Origin: Opitutia bacterium
Lineage (GTDB): Bacteria > Verrucomicrobiota > Verrucomicrobiia > Opitutales > Opitutaceae
NCBI GenBank assembly: GCA_016190985.1
Contig: JACPPI010000001.1
Coordinates: 248,001-312,000 of the forward strand
Length of the DNA: 64,000 nt
Direction: 5' to 3'
The notes beneath the pieces were generated by a model. It saw nothing but the letters and a program-made list of their open reading frames with translations, had not been told where the DNA came from and searched no databases. This document shows, piece by piece, positions 24,409-32,155 of the stretch (positions are counted from its first letter, which is position 1; each line of letters starts with the position of its first letter). The position numbers were made by a program, and so were the translations under genes.

Positions 24409-26112
24409 ATGGGCTGCATGTCGCAGAACTACGCGCGCCTCGTCTTCACCCTCACGCTGGCGTTCTTCGGCGCCTTTTTCCTGTGGCCCGTCGTCCAGAT
24501 CCTCAAGGGCGGTTTTGTCGACGCTGACGGGCGCCTCACGTTCGCCTACCTCGGCTCGCTGCTGACCGACCCGGTCTATCTCGGCGGCCTGGCCAACTCC
24601 TTCCTGCTCGCGCTGACCACCACCGTTTTTGCGCTGCTCATCGCCCTGCCCCTCGCGTTCGCGTCGGACCGGTTTCTTTTCCCCGGCAAGGGGCTGCTCG
24701 GTTCGCTCATCCTCGTGCCGATGATCCTGCCGCCCTTCGTCGGCGCGATCGGCATCAAGCAGATCCTCGGGCAATACGGCGCGCTCAACGCCCTGCTCAT
24801 CCACCTCGGCCTGCGCCCGGCGGGCTGGACCTTTGACTGGCTCGGCGCGAACCAGTTTCTCGGCATCGCCGTCGTCAACGCCCTCAGCCTCTACCCCATC
24901 ATCTACCTCAATGTCGTGGCGGCGCTCGCCAACATCGACCCCGCGATGGAGGAGGCCGCCGCCAACCTCGGTTGCACCGGCCTGCGCCGTTTCCGCCGGA
25001 TCACGCTGCCCCTGGTCAAGAGCGGCCTCTTCGCCGGCGGCACCATCGTGTTCATCTGGGCCTTCACCGACCTCGGCGTCCCGCTCATCTTCGACTACTC
25101 GCGCGTGACCTCGGTGCAGGTTTTCCACGGGCTGAAGGACATCGGCGGCAATCCCTTCCCGTATACGCTGGTCGCCGTGATGCTGTTCAGCTCGGTCCTC
25201 TTCTACGCGGTCGGCAAGGGCCTGTTTGGCCGCGACAGCCACGCCATGATGGCCAAGGCCACCTCGTCGGGCGGGCCGCAGCCGCTGCCGCGCGGCCGCG
25301 CCTGGCTCTGCGCGGCGCTGTTCGGCGGCGTGACGTTCATCGCGGTGCTGCCCCACCTCGGCGTGGTGCTCGTCGCCTTCTCCAGCGACTGGTATGCCGG
25401 CGTGCTCCCGCGCGATTTCACCTTGGACAACTTCGCCGCCGCCCTCGGCCACGACCTCACCGTGCCGGCCATCGCCAACAGCCTCAAATACGCGAGCCTG
25501 GCCACGCTGATCGACCTCGTGCTCGGCGTCGCGCTGGCCCACGTCATCGTGCGCTCGAAGCTCGCCGGCCGGCATCTCCTCGATTTCCTCGCCATGCTGC
25601 CGCTCGCGGTGCCGGGCCTCGTGCTGGCCTTCGGCTACCTCGCCATGAGCCAGGACGGAAAATTCTTCTCCTTCCTCAATCCGGTGCGCGACCCGACGAT
25701 CCTGCTCATCATCGCGTATTCCGTGCGCCGCCTGCCCTATGTCGTCCGCTCGGCCGCCGCCGGCTTCCAGCAGACCAGCGAAACCCTCGAGGAGGCCGCG
25801 CAAAACCTCGGCTGCCCGCCGCTCAAGGCGGTGGTCCGGATCACGCTGCCGCTCATCGCCGCCAACCTCATCGCCGGCGGCCTGCTCGCGTTCGCCTTCG
25901 CCATGCTCGAGGTCTCCGACTCGCTCATCCTTGCGCAGAAGCAGGCGTATTATCCCATCACCAAGGCCATCTACGAACTCTTCCAGCTGCTCGGCGACGG
26001 CAAGCTCATCGCCTCCGCCCTCGGGGTCTGGGCCATGGCGTTCCTCGGCATCGCCCTCGCCGGCCTGACGATCCTCCTCGGCAAGAAACTCGGCGCGATC
26101 TTTCGCGTTTAG
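24409..26112 (+). CDS. Fused-duplicate ABC permease, ferric iron (FbpB/AfuB) type
   Basis: A 567-residue protein with two BPD_transp_1 domains in tandem, about 12 membrane segments. The first EAA loop is EEAAANLGCTGLRRFRRITLPLV (in part) and the second is EEAAQNLGCPPLKAVVRITLPL; the domains sit at roughly residues 60-270 and 345-555. This is the FbpB/AfuB/ThiP-type architecture for Fe3+ or similar importers. No binding protein or ATPase gene is adjacent in the window, so partners must be elsewhere. An ATG at 24418 is an alternative start. The location next to the Mn regulon may be coincidental. Confidence 0.88.
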   Translation: MGCMSQNYARLVFTLTLAFFGAFFLWPVVQILKGGFVDADGRLTFAYLGSLLTDPVYLGGLANSFLLALTTTVFALLIALPLAFASDRFLFPGKGLLGSLILVPMILPPFVGAIGIKQILGQYGALNALLIHLGLRPAGWTFDWLGANQFLGIAVVNALSLYPIIYLNVVAALANIDPAMEEAAANLGCTGLRRFRRITLPLVKSGLFAGGTIVFIWAFTDLGVPLIFDYSRVTSVQVFHGLKDIGGNPFPYTLVAVMLFSSVLFYAVGKGLFGRDSHAMMAKATSSGGPQPLPRGRAWLCAALFGGVTFIAVLPHLGVVLVAFSSDWYAGVLPRDFTLDNFAAALGHDLTVPAIANSLKYASLATLIDLVLGVALAHVIVRSKLAGRHLLDFLAMLPLAVPGLVLAFGYLAMSQDGKFFSFLNPVRDPTILLIIAYSVRRLPYVVRSAAAGFQQTSETLEEAAQNLGCPPLKAVVRITLPLIAANLIAGGLLAFAFAMLEVSDSLILAQKQAYYPITKAIYELFQLLGDGKLIASALGVWAMAFLGIALAGLTILLGKKLGAIFRV

Positions 26113-26175
26113 CGCCGCTAAACGCGCCTCGCCGTAGCCTGCAAGGCGAAGGCGGGCTTGGTCGAAAGCTGACGG

Positions 26176-26907
26176 CTAATTGTCCGCCCCAAACTTGAAC
26201 GACCAGTTCTCGGCGACGACGAGGCGCCGGGACCCGACCCGCGGCGGCTCATAGCGCCATTGCGCCACCGCTGCGAGCGCCGCCGCGGCGAACTCCGGCT
26301 TCGTCGCCGCGACGACCTGCGGCAGGCGCACGCGTCCCTCCTCATCCACAAAGAAACGCACCTCGGCCCGGCCCTCGACGCCTTTGCCGGTCAGCGCGGC
26401 GGGATAGGCCGGCATGGGCTGGTGGATGGCCTTCGGCGCGGACGGCAGCGATTGCAGCTCGGGGATGCGCACCGGCTCACGCAGCTTTTGCGCCACCTGG
26501 TCCGCGAGCAAGCCCGCCTTGCTCTGGCTGTGTGCGGCGATATAGACCACGCCGGTCGCGCGGAAGCCGATCCGCACCAGCTCGGCGGCGGGCTCCGTGC
26601 CCGGGATCGCCGGCGCAAAGCGCCACGAGCGCGCCGCCTCCAGTGCGGCCTCCGTGAAGCGCCGGTCCGTGGTGTCAATCACCAGGATGTCGCCGGGCAC
26701 GCCCGCCGCGTCGCGGCTGATGGCCAGCGTGACCAGCCCGTCGGGGATTCCCTCCATCCGGGCGCTCGTCGGAAAGACCGGCTCGGTGTAGCGGGTCAGC
26801 CTGAGCTGGCTGACCGACGCCTCGTTCAGATCGCCCAATAACGCCAGCGGCGCGAGCAACGCCGCAACGGTCCCGAGCCGCGCCATCCGCTTTGCGGGAG
26901 TCTTCAT
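26176..26907 (-). CDS. TonB-like periplasmic protein with two TonB C-terminal domains
   Basis: A 243-residue protein with a signal peptide or anchor (MARLGTVAALLAPLALLG) and two TonB_C-like repeats. Residues 40-130 contain YTEPVFPTSARMEGIPDGLVT and WRFAPA; residues 160-243 contain PAYPAALTGKGVEGRAEVRFFVDEEG and AQWRYEPPR. Family proteins contact TonB-dependent receptors. There is no Pro-rich spacer or ExbB/ExbD nearby, so it may be a specialised partner rather than the main energy transducer. Confidence 0.78.
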   Translation of the reverse strand: MKTPAKRMARLGTVAALLAPLALLGDLNEASVSQLRLTRYTEPVFPTSARMEGIPDGLVTLAISRDAAGVPGDILVIDTTDRRFTEAALEAARSWRFAPAIPGTEPAAELVRIGFRATGVVYIAAHSQSKAGLLADQVAQKLREPVRIPELQSLPSAPKAIHQPMPAYPAALTGKGVEGRAEVRFFVDEEGRVRLPQVVAATKPEFAAAALAAVAQWRYEPPRVGSRRLVVAENWSFKFGADN

Positions 26908-26952
26908 GGCTTCGGCCGGGAATATACTCCTTCCCCGGACAAATTCAATGCG

Positions 26953-28092
26953 TCAGGTCCGTCGCACCGCGGCAATGACGCCGCTGAGCCCCAGCACGCC
27001 GAGCCCGAGCAAGGCGCTGAACAGGAAGTAGCGCCCGCCTTCCTGCAAGCCGAGCCCGGTGATCAGCACCGGGGCGAAGCCGCCGAAGATGCGCCCGAGG
27101 TTGTAGGCCGCCCCCGACAGCATCGTGCGATAGCCCGTGAAAACCTCGTTGAACCACGCGCCCATCAGTCCGAACGGAATGCCGTTGAGCAGCGGCAGGA
27201 CCAAGGCGAACGCCAGCCCGGAGCGCGTCGAAACGCCGAGCCAGCAGATCGTGGACAGTGCTAGCAATCCGCCCGCATACAGCATCAGCGCCCGGGCCAC
27301 ACCCCAGCGTTGCACCACCCCCGCGCCGAGCAGCATGCCCGGGGCGACATTGGCCCAGAACAACACGGTGTAGACCGGCGACTGCGGCAGCTCCTTCGCG
27401 TAGAAAACATTCATCGTGCCGCTCGCGATCGTCAGGCTCGCCAGCCCCAAGCACAGCAGAAACGGCCGCCAGTTGACTTGGATTGCCTGTGGGAGCGAGC
27501 TTGCTCGCGACATCGGAGAAATCTCACCGCTCAACGCGCGCCACCGCAGCGCGCTGAGCGCCACCACCGGCACGATCGACGCCGCGAACAGCCACCTCCA
27601 ACCCACGACCGGCAGCGCATAGCGCGACATCAGCGCCGCCAGCAGCCCGCCGAGGATGGAAAACTGCAGCAGCGCTGAGAACCGGTAGCGTCGTTCGCCG
27701 CTCACGCGCTCGGCCAGGTAGGTATGACTGATGCCCCACTCCGCCCCGAGCGACAGCGACGCCAGCAAGCGGAACACGAGCAAACTCTCGTGGCTCCACG
27801 CCAGGCTCAGGCCGGCGATGCCCGCCGCATACACTCCGAACACCGCCAGCATCATCCGCCCCCGCCCGAGCCGGTCCGCCAGATAGCCGAAGACCAGCGC
27901 GCCCACGCCGACGCCCGCCAGTCCGGTGAATTGCAGCCAGCCGCTCTGCGTCGTCGACAAAGCAAACTCCCTCGCCAGCACCTTCTCCAGGTAGACGAAC
28001 AGGTAGAGATCGTAGTAATCGAAAAACAGCCCTATGAACGCCGTCCAATAGACGCGCGGCGCCGACTCGGGAGCTTTGACCACGGATGACAA
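26953..28092 (-). CDS. MFS transporter with an in-frame palindrome in the central loop
   Basis: A 379-residue major-facilitator protein with 12 predicted segments. The inter-helix motif GYLADRLGRGRMMLA lies between TM2 and TM3, and EWGISHTYLAERV is sugar-acid/aromatic-acid-transporter-like. The substrate is unknown. In the central cytoplasmic loop, about 12 residues (ISPMSRASSLPQAIQ) are encoded by a family B palindrome half at 27488-27512, an in-frame insertion that keeps the gene open. An identical 24-bp element lies upstream at 28182-28205. Confidence 0.87.
   Translation of the reverse strand: MSSVVKAPESAPRVYWTAFIGLFFDYYDLYLFVYLEKVLAREFALSTTQSGWLQFTGLAGVGVGALVFGYLADRLGRGRMMLAVFGVYAAGIAGLSLAWSHESLLVFRLLASLSLGAEWGISHTYLAERVSGERRYRFSALLQFSILGGLLAALMSRYALPVVGWRWLFAASIVPVVALSALRWRALSGEISPMSRASSLPQAIQVNWRPFLLCLGLASLTIASGTMNVFYAKELPQSPVYTVLFWANVAPGMLLGAGVVQRWGVARALMLYAGGLLALSTICWLGVSTRSGLAFALVLPLLNGIPFGLMGAWFNEVFTGYRTMLSGAAYNLGRIFGGFAPVLITGLGLQEGGRYFLFSALLGLGVLGLSGVIAAVRRT
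27488..27512 (-). repeat. Family B repeat inside the MFS gene
   Basis: tgtgggagcgagcttgctcg followed by cgaca, matching half of the hairpin at 15495-15550, embedded in coding sequence. Confidence 0.85.
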
Positions 28093-28181
28093 GCTGTCCC
28101 GATAAGCCCGAGCCCGCCGCCAGCGTCAACGAGCTTGTGCCGCCCCCGCCGCCCGCCGCTCCGCTCCAATTCACCCCAGAC

Positions 28182-28205
28182 AATTCGTCAATTAATACGT
28201 TACAA
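28182..28205. repeat. 24-bp direct repeat, copy 1
   Basis: AATTCGTCAATTAATACGTT plus ACAA, identical to 28651-28674. It overlaps the stop codon of the HTH-like gene and lies 90 bases upstream of the MFS start. AT-rich in a GC-rich genome; may be an operator or the scar of a duplication. Confidence 0.8.
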
Positions 28206-28646
28206 ATTACCAGGGACCGGCGGCGCTCCTGGTTGCAGCCTGCGGCGGCCGGGACGGACGGACGGTGTCAGCGCTCCGCCCTGCTGGAAATAGCCCAGCC
28301 ATCCGACCAGAAGCAGTGTGCGCTCCGCATCGAGGCTGGCCGAGCCGGCTTTGAGGCATTCGTGCAGACGTTGCCGGTGCAGGCCAAGCAGACGCGCCAA
28401 TTGCGCTTTGCTTCCGCGCTGCCGCAAATGCGGCTGCAATGCCCGCACCAGTGCGTTCCAGAGCGGCGTGTCCGGCCCGGGACGCAGCGTCAGGCCGCGC
28501 CGTGGCGGGCGATGCCGGCGCCGGGCTTCGGCGGCCCGGGCCCGAGCTGTCGCAACGGCGGCCTCCGCGGCCGCAGCCACCAGTTTTTCGACCAGATCGA
28601 AGAGAAGCGGCGGATCGCCGCGCACGGCTTGTCTGAGCGTAGGCAT
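28200..28646 (-). CDS. Small HTH-like protein 3' of the integron integrase
   Basis: A 148-residue basic protein starting at the ATG at 28646. The N-terminal part is alpha-helical and Ala/Arg rich. Residues 80-125 contain SKAQLARLLGLHRQRLHECL, which looks like a helix-turn-helix, followed by a leucine-rich helix. The gene is delimited by two identical 24-bp repeats: one directly before its ATG, one across its stop. It follows intI on the same strand with a 38-base gap, so it may be co-transcribed. I do not recognise a named family. A regulator of the integrase or of the MFS gene is a reasonable guess. Confidence 0.65.
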   Translation of the reverse strand: MPTLRQAVRGDPPLLFDLVEKLVAAAAEAAVATARARAAEARRRHRPPRRGLTLRPGPDTPLWNALVRALQPHLRQRGSKAQLARLLGLHRQRLHECLKAGSASLDAERTLLLVGWLGYFQQGGALTPSVRPGRRRLQPGAPPVPGNL

Positions 28647-28650
28647 GATT

Positions 28651-28674
28651 AATTCGTCAATTAATACGTTACAA
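28651..28674. repeat. 24-bp direct repeat, copy 2
   Basis: Identical to 28182-28205. Here it lies in the gap between the intI stop and the HTH-like gene start, and is extended to an ATTAATT-cgtc-AATTAAT dyad from 28647. Confidence 0.8.
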
Positions 28675-28684
28675 GTTGCTCGGG

Positions 28685-29995
28685 TCAAACCTGGTCCAGC
28701 GGCGAGCGCACGCCGAGGCCGGGCTTCTGCATGACGTGGGTGTAGATTTGCGTCGTCTCCACGCTGGCGTGGCCGAGCAGCTCCTGCACGGTGCGGATGT
28801 CGGCCCCGCCCTCCAACAGGTGTGTGGCGAAGGAGTGCCGCAGCACATGGGGCGTCACCCGCTTGTTGATTCCAGCACTGGCCGCCGCCTTGCCGACTGC
28901 CTTTTGAAACGCACTGTCCAAGGTGTGGTGCCGCCGCACGATCCCAGTGGCGGGATCGCGGCTCGCTTCGCGCGAGGGGAAAAGCCACTGCCACTCCCAT
29001 TTCTCTCCCGCCCGTTTGAACTTCTTCTCCAGTCCATCCGGCAACCAGACCGCCGGTAGACCGGCTTTCCGATCCTCCTCGTGCAACTGACGCAACCGGT
29101 CCAACTGCCGCTCCAGTGCCGGGACCAAGGACTGGGGAATAACCGTCATCCGGTCCTTGTCTCCCTTGCCACCCCGCACCACCAGCTGCATCCGCCCAAG
29201 GTCGACGTGCTGCACCCGCAGGCGCAGCAATTCCATCAACCGCAGCCCTGAACCGTAAGCCAGCTCCGCCATGAGTCGCGTCGTGCCGTCCAATTGCCGG
29301 AACAGCCGCTGGCACTCGGCTTTGGACAGGACGATTGGCACCCGCACGCGCGGACTGGCGCGCTTGAAATCAAGTTTGCCGAGGTCACGGTGCAAGGCCT
29401 CCTGCATCAGGAACACCAAGGCGTTCAGTGCCTGCCTTTGTGCGGACGGACTGGCTCGCGTCCTTACCGCCAGATCGGTGAGAAAGGCGCCCACCTCCTC
29501 GGCGGTCGCAGCATACGGGGTCAGCGGGGCGATGAAAGCGGCAAACCGTCGGCCCCACATCCGGTAGGTTTCCTCGGTGCGCCACAGCAGACCCCGCACC
29601 CGCATAGTTTTGATCAGGGCCTTTTCCCAATCTGAGCTGCCCGTGTCCTGGGCGGCGGGGCGCGGCTCCATCGGCCGCAAGGCCGACCGCCTGACTGGTT
29701 CCCTGGCCGCTGAGACTGAATCTTCCGGTGCCCGCGCGCCGTCCGGCCCCGGTTGCTCCCGCGCGCCCTCCCGATAAAACCAGCGCAGTGCCTCACGGGC
29801 GGGGCCCGTGGACTGTTTTTCCCGGACACTCAGGTATTGCTTGGCCAGCTCAACGGTCGCCGCGGCGCGGCTGACTTTGCAGTGGTGCAGGAAGGTGATG
29901 ATTTCGCGGGCATAAGCCGCCTTCACTCCCGGACTATGATTCGTCTGGGCCAGCACTCCCTTCCATCCGGGAAACGATACAGGCTGTGATGACAT
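28685..29995 (-). CDS. Integron integrase (IntI-type tyrosine recombinase), N-terminally extended
   Basis: A 436-residue tyrosine recombinase. The catalytic domain shows Arg in YGSGLRLMELLRLRVQHVD, then HVLRHSFATHLLEGG (HxxR), GH in ELLGHASVETTQ and the Tyr in IYTHVMQKPGLGVRSPLDQV. The insert between the first Arg and HxxR, with EWQWLFPSREASRDPATG and VRRHHTLDSAFQKAV, is the IntI-specific region that binds attC hairpins. A core-binding domain (DWEKALIKTMRVRGLLWRTE onward) precedes it. Typical IntI proteins are about 320-340 residues; here about 100 extra N-terminal residues look like a partial second core-binding domain. I chose the ATG at 29995 over an upstream in-frame extension. It is divergent from eleven cassettes. 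Confidence 0.93.
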   Translation of the reverse strand: MSSQPVSFPGWKGVLAQTNHSPGVKAAYAREIITFLHHCKVSRAAATVELAKQYLSVREKQSTGPAREALRWFYREGAREQPGPDGARAPEDSVSAAREPVRRSALRPMEPRPAAQDTGSSDWEKALIKTMRVRGLLWRTEETYRMWGRRFAAFIAPLTPYAATAEEVGAFLTDLAVRTRASPSAQRQALNALVFLMQEALHRDLGKLDFKRASPRVRVPIVLSKAECQRLFRQLDGTTRLMAELAYGSGLRLMELLRLRVQHVDLGRMQLVVRGGKGDKDRMTVIPQSLVPALERQLDRLRQLHEEDRKAGLPAVWLPDGLEKKFKRAGEKWEWQWLFPSREASRDPATGIVRRHHTLDSAFQKAVGKAAASAGINKRVTPHVLRHSFATHLLEGGADIRTVQELLGHASVETTQIYTHVMQKPGLGVRSPLDQV

Positions 29996-30018
29996 ACGCT
30001 TGGCCCGTGTGAGAGTGA

Positions 30019-30061
30019 GTTCGGCTTTTGGTGGGTAAAAACTCAACCTGAAAAGCCGAAC
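30019..30061. promoter_or_regulatory. Perfect 11-bp inverted repeat upstream of intI
   Basis: GTTCGGCTTTT (30019-30029) and AAAAGCCGAAC (30051-30061) are perfect inverses and each contains the cassette core GTTCGGC. Located 24-66 bases before the intI start; could be part of attI, an operator or a cruciform. Confidence 0.6.
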
Positions 30062-30094
30062 CCAGCAAAGTGCGCTATTGCACTTCAAGTGTTT

Positions 30095-30165
30095 AACCGC
30101 CTTCATGGGGTGGTTTTAACAACCGTGAAAACCGGAACTCAGTTCGGCTGAATATACTGATCGGC
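30095..30165 (+). other. Putative attI primary recombination site
   Basis: Sequence between intI and the first cassette, ending in the core GATCGGC (30159-30165), after which the first cassette begins. A second core-like GTTCGGC lies at 30142-30148. The position beside intI is canonical for attI. The left limit is approximate. Confidence 0.6.
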
Positions 30166-30185
30166 GGAAAACAAGTATCACCATC

Positions 30186-30368
30186 ATGGGACTCCTCGAA
30201 ACCGCCCGCGACGCCCTGAAGGATTTGCCCGTCTCCGACATTCTTCGGGAGCGTCTTTCGCTCGCGCTCGATCAGGCGACGGCGTCTGAAAAGAAGATAG
30301 ATGAAGAAGAGGCCGATCCAGAGCATCACAGCCAACTCCGGGGAGCTGACGCTCCCCTTCGTGGCTGA
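30186..30368 (+). CDS. Cassette 1 protein, 60 residues
   Basis: The ORF begins MGLLETARDALKDLPVSDIL and is helical and charged, ending in residues encoded by its own attC. It resembles the N-terminus of longer coiled-coil hypothetical proteins, so it may be truncated. A near-identical copy is cassette 4. First in the array, so best placed for expression from an attI or intI-borne promoter. Confidence 0.55.
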   Translation: MGLLETARDALKDLPVSDILRERLSLALDQATASEKKIDEEEADPEHHSQLRGADAPLRG

Positions 30369-30383
30369 CTGCTGACGTTCGGC
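30312..30383 (+). other. attC site of cassette 1
   Basis: R'' GCCGATC at 30312 and R' GTTCGGC at 30377-30383, with inner inverted boxes (cacagcc / ggctgac) around a short hairpin. Confidence 0.8.
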
Positions 30384-30389
30384 AATTAA

Positions 30390-30686
30390 ATGACCGCGAA
30401 CATCGCCAAATTAAATCCGGGGTTCACCTTCCATGCGGAAGGCCGTTCAGGAGCGATCTTCTACAAGCGCGACGAGCACGTTTTAGAACTCTACTGGGAG
30501 ATGTCCGGCGTGCCGGATTACGATATTTTACTCTGGATCGACGAAAGTTATTTTTGGACTTATCCCAAAAAAGAAAAAATAGAAGATACTGAAAGAGATC
30601 AGATTATCAGAGCACTGGATTTATGGCTACGGAAAGAGAATTTGCGTTCGGACGCTTTCCCGCCAGCTAGTCCGAAAGTAATATGA
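30390..30686 (+). CDS. Cassette 2 hypothetical protein, 98 residues
   Basis: A soluble protein (FTFHAEGRSGAIFYKRDEHV; ELYWEMSGVPDYDILLWIDE) with aromatic and acidic residues and a compact alpha/beta look. ATG seven bases after the cassette core. Markedly AT-richer than the host genome. No family recognised; size and acidity resemble immunity-type proteins, but this is a weak impression. Confidence 0.75.
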   Translation: MTANIAKLNPGFTFHAEGRSGAIFYKRDEHVLELYWEMSGVPDYDILLWIDESYFWTYPKKEKIEDTERDQIIRALDLWLRKENLRSDAFPPASPKVI

Positions 30687-30699
30687 TACAAACGACTGA

Positions 30700-30797
30700 G
30701 CCGAACCATACGCTACAGCCAACGACCATGCTTGTCACGGATGCTGCTGCGCAGCCTCCGCGCCAAGCACGGTCGCGGCTGATCTAGGACGTTCGGC
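30700..30797 (+). other. attC site of cassette 2
   Basis: R'' GCCGAAC at 30700-30706 pairs with R' GTTCGGC at 30791-30797; inner arms cagccaacgac and gcggctgatc flank an imperfect hairpin. Confidence 0.85.
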
Positions 30798-30930
30798 CGA
30801 GCAAAGAATATCCTGCGTTTTCCGTCGCGCATTTCGTAAATGAGTCCCGCTTTTTTAGCCCTCGAAAGAAGTCTTCCGGCTGGACGGCAGAATCTCGCAG
30901 GCGCCGAGTCTCCGGGAAGGGCCGCCCCCC
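30791..30930 (+). repeat. 140-bp cassette leader, copy 1
   Basis: Identical over 140 bases to 33225-33364, starting at the GTTCGGC core and ending in gccgcccccc. It leads cassette 3 here and cassette 9 there. It is probably noncoding, because its forward frame is in phase with only one of the two cassette genes. Confidence 0.9.
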
Positions 30931-30950
30931 TCTTCTCTCCGGTGCTCGGC

Positions 30951-31130
30951 ATGATTGGCTATGTGTTTGCCCGTATCTTCACCCAAAGAAGAGAAGGAAA
31001 GAGTTGGTCTCAGGTTTGGGCGGACGGCGAGAAGCCGATGACCGGCAGTGTCTGGCTGGATGCCGTGGTCTTCTTTTTCATCTTGGTCCTCATTTGTGCT
31101 GTCGTGGTCCTATTTATGTTTTGGGATTGA
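30951..31130 (+). CDS. Cassette 3 small membrane protein, 59 residues
   Basis: Starts MIGYVFARIFTQRREGKSW and ends with one strong membrane segment (AVVFFFILVLICAVVVLFMF). I place the start at 30951 after the shared leader; an in-frame extension to 30840 would include leader sequence. Function unknown. Confidence 0.6.
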   Translation: MIGYVFARIFTQRREGKSWSQVWADGEKPMTGSVWLDAVVFFFILVLICAVVVLFMFWD

Positions 31131-31137
31131 AGAAGAG

Positions 31138-31272
31138 GCCCATCCAGCAGCCACAGCACAACGCCCTTGATCTCACCTGATTCGTTGATGATATCTCCGC
31201 TCAACATGGCCCCGTATTTCAAAAGAGACGGCTTGCCCGCCCGGCGGGCGTGGCTGATCTGAGTCGTTCGGC
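31138..31272 (+). other. attC site of cassette 3 (long type)
   Basis: R'' GCCCATC near 31138 and R' GTTCGGC at 31266-31272. The 135-base site is closely similar to the attC of cassette 10, with gcccgcccggcgggc at the hairpin. Confidence 0.8.
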
Positions 31273-31292
31273 GGAAAACAAGTATCACCATC

Positions 31293-31460
31293 ATGGGACT
31301 CCTCGAAACCGCCCGCGACGCCCTGAAGGATTTGCCCGTCTCCGACATTCTTCGGGAGCGTCTTTCGCTCGCGCTCGATCAGGCGACGGCGTCTGAAAAG
31401 AAGATAGATCCAGAGCATCACAGCCAACTCCGGGGAGCTGACGCTCCCCTTCGTGGCTGA
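31293..31460 (+). CDS. Cassette 4 protein, duplicate of cassette 1
   Basis: A 55-residue ORF identical to cassette 1 protein at residues 1-39, lacking five residues because of a 15-base deletion. Not an independent gene family. Confidence 0.5.
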   Translation: MGLLETARDALKDLPVSDILRERLSLALDQATASEKKIDPEHHSQLRGADAPLRG

Positions 31461-31475
31461 CTGCTGACGATCGGC
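31404..31475 (+). other. attC site of cassette 4, R'' box deleted
   Basis: R' GATCGGC at 31469-31475, but the R'' box present in cassette 1 (GCCGATC) has been removed by the 15-base deletion, so the site may recombine poorly. Confidence 0.65.
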
Positions 31476-31485
31476 GGAAAGAATC

Positions 31486-31722
31486 GTGAGCCTATCGAAG
31501 ATCATACGGCTTGGCAGCGCGGCACTCCCATTCGGAGTGATTCTGTTTTGGATGCAGGGTGGCGTGATCTACGGGCGTTCCGGTTTCCGCGTCGTGAAGG
31601 AAGAAAACCCAGAGGTGTTTTATCTCTGCTGTGGTCTGGCCGCCCTGCTTGGGCTCGTCCTGATCGTTTACGCGTTCAAGAAAGAGCCGATCCAGCCACT
31701 AGAGACAACGCGCGGGAAGTGA
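31486..31722 (+). CDS. Cassette 5 membrane protein, 78 residues
   Basis: Starts at a GTG (31486). Two membrane segments: residues 9-28 (GSAALPFGVILFWMQGGVIY) and 47-64 (LCCGLAALLGLVLIVYAF). The tail KKEPIQPLETTRGK reads into attC and recurs in cassette 6, showing it is attC-encoded. Confidence 0.7.
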   Translation: MSLSKIIRLGSAALPFGVILFWMQGGVIYGRSGFRVVKEENPEVFYLCCGLAALLGLVLIVYAFKKEPIQPLETTRGK

Positions 31723-31819
31723 CCGTAATTCGTATGGCCCAGCTCCGCTCAGCATCTCCAGTTTTTCAGAAGGGCTCACTGCACGCTCGCCCGCGCGTGT
31801 CTCACCTTTAACGATCGGC
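31686..31819 (+). other. attC site of cassette 5
   Basis: R'' GCCGATC 31686-31692 pairs with R' GATCGGC 31813-31819; inner acaacgcgcggg/cccgcgcgtgt arms. Similar to the attC sites of cassettes 6 and 9. Confidence 0.85.
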
Positions 31820-31825
31820 GGAAGA

Positions 31826-32155
31826 ATGAAACGTCCACCTAATCTGCTGGCTCTCGTTTTCGGAGCGCTCCATCTCGCGCTATGTGCGCTCTTCTTCGCC
31901 GCCTATTTCCTGTCGCCAGATTCAGAAAGAGGCATGGCGCTCATCGTATTCTGGTTCATCGACCCATGGGTCCGACTGTTTTTCTCAGGATTCTCGGGCT
32001 CTCTCAGCGATGAGATTGGGTTCGCGGTCGCAGTCACATTATTTGGCACCGCTCTCTGGTGGGCCGCCGGCTGGTTGGTCAGCCAAGTCTACGTGAGTAT
32101 TCGAAAGAAAGAGCCGATCCAGCTGCCAGAGACAACGCGCGGGAAAGGGATGTGA
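31826..32155 (+). CDS. Cassette 6 membrane protein, 109 residues
   Basis: About three membrane segments (residues 6-28, 36-53, 65-90; LALVFGALHLALCALFFAAY first). The C-terminus RKKEPIQLPETTRGKGM runs into attC. No family recognised. Confidence 0.72.
   Translation: MKRPPNLLALVFGALHLALCALFFAAYFLSPDSERGMALIVFWFIDPWVRLFFSGFSGSLSDEIGFAVAVTLFGTALWWAAGWLVSQVYVSIRKKEPIQLPETTRGKGM

Noticed and set aside
30713-30952. Reverse-strand frame with GLIYEMRDGKRRIFFARP, recurring at 33072-33368
   Set aside because: The recurrence is explained by the identical 140-bp leader. The frame has no ribosome-binding site and reads into attC, so coding is unsupported.
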